Positions 14,011-14,027 of a stretch of 14,027 bases of DNA are shown here, piece by piece. Source of the DNA: Tissierellia bacterium (GTDB taxonomy: Bacteria; Bacillota_A; Clostridia; Tissierellales; Peptoniphilaceae); contig JAAYEN010000227.1 of assembly GCA_012728775.1 (NCBI GenBank), positions 1 through 14,027 of the forward strand. Direction: 5' to 3'. Each line of letters opens with the position of its first letter. Within the stretch, counting starts at the first letter, position 1. Both the position numbers and the translations under genes were made by a program. A model generated the notes under the pieces. It had not been told where the DNA came from, searched no databases, and worked only from the letters and a program-made list of their open reading frames with translations.

Positions 14011-14027
14011 TTGAAAGAGAAATTAAT
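14011..14027 (+). CDS. Start of an unidentified gene (TTG start, 3' end outside window)
   Basis: AAAGGAGG (13994-14001) stands 9 bases before TTG at 14011, followed by codons for KEKL up to the window edge. The strong ribosome binding site and the upstream promoter support a real gene divergent from the AraC regulator. Nothing can be said of its function from five codons; by position it may be a target of that regulator. Confidence 0.55.

Noticed and set aside
1..14027. CRISPR arrays, tRNA or rRNA genes, transposase or integrase genes, phage genes
   Set aside because: No evenly spaced direct repeats, cloverleaf-like GGTTCGA/CCA sequences or recombinase motifs were seen. The only possible mobile element is the non-coding hairpin at 4049-4213.

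Overview
The window is AT-rich, uses strong AGGAGG-type ribosome binding sites and simple U-tailed hairpin terminators, and carries metabolism typical of a strictly anaerobic, amino-acid or peptide-fermenting Gram-positive bacterium. A member of Clostridia or Tissierellia fits best; this is inferred from style and gene content, not from a marker gene.

Left arm, minus strand (1-3849): one operon reading right to left. It encodes an M20D-type amidohydrolase, then the small (DctQ) and large (DctM) membrane subunits and the lipoprotein binding protein (DctP, cut by the window edge) of a TRAP transporter. The likely job is sodium- or proton-driven uptake of a carboxylate-bearing solute, perhaps an N-acylated amino acid, followed by hydrolysis in the cytoplasm.

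Centre (4049-5725): a divergent pair. A Crp/Fnr-family regulator (minus) faces a membrane-anchored 2x[4Fe-4S] NapH/NosR-like protein (plus). Between them is a perfect 14-bp palindrome, placed to repress the regulator's own consensus promoter and to activate the ferredoxin promoter, which has no -35 box. The regulator has no usual start codon before its sensor domain. A good ribosome binding site instead precedes an ATC codon. Downstream of it lies a GC-tipped perfect hairpin flanked by two look-alike terminator hairpins.

Right arm, plus strand (6088-12918): a complete Dpp/Opp-type ABC peptide importer (binding lipoprotein, two permeases, two ATPases) followed by a second M20 peptidase of the different AbgB/PM20D2-like branch. 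A stable hairpin separates the binding-protein gene from the permease genes. The operon ends in a terminator shared with a convergent AraC-family regulator gene (12967-13872).

Right edge (13873-14027): a compact divergent control region with a 9-bp inverted repeat, two face-to-face promoters and the first codons of a new plus-strand gene starting with TTG.

Together the window holds two parallel import-and-hydrolyse modules, each pairing a transporter with its own M20 hydrolase, on either side of a small regulatory and electron-transfer pair. Most genes belong to well-known families. The less ordinary material is in the intergenic DNA and in the regulator's start codon. No tRNA, rRNA, CRISPR array or transposase gene was seen.
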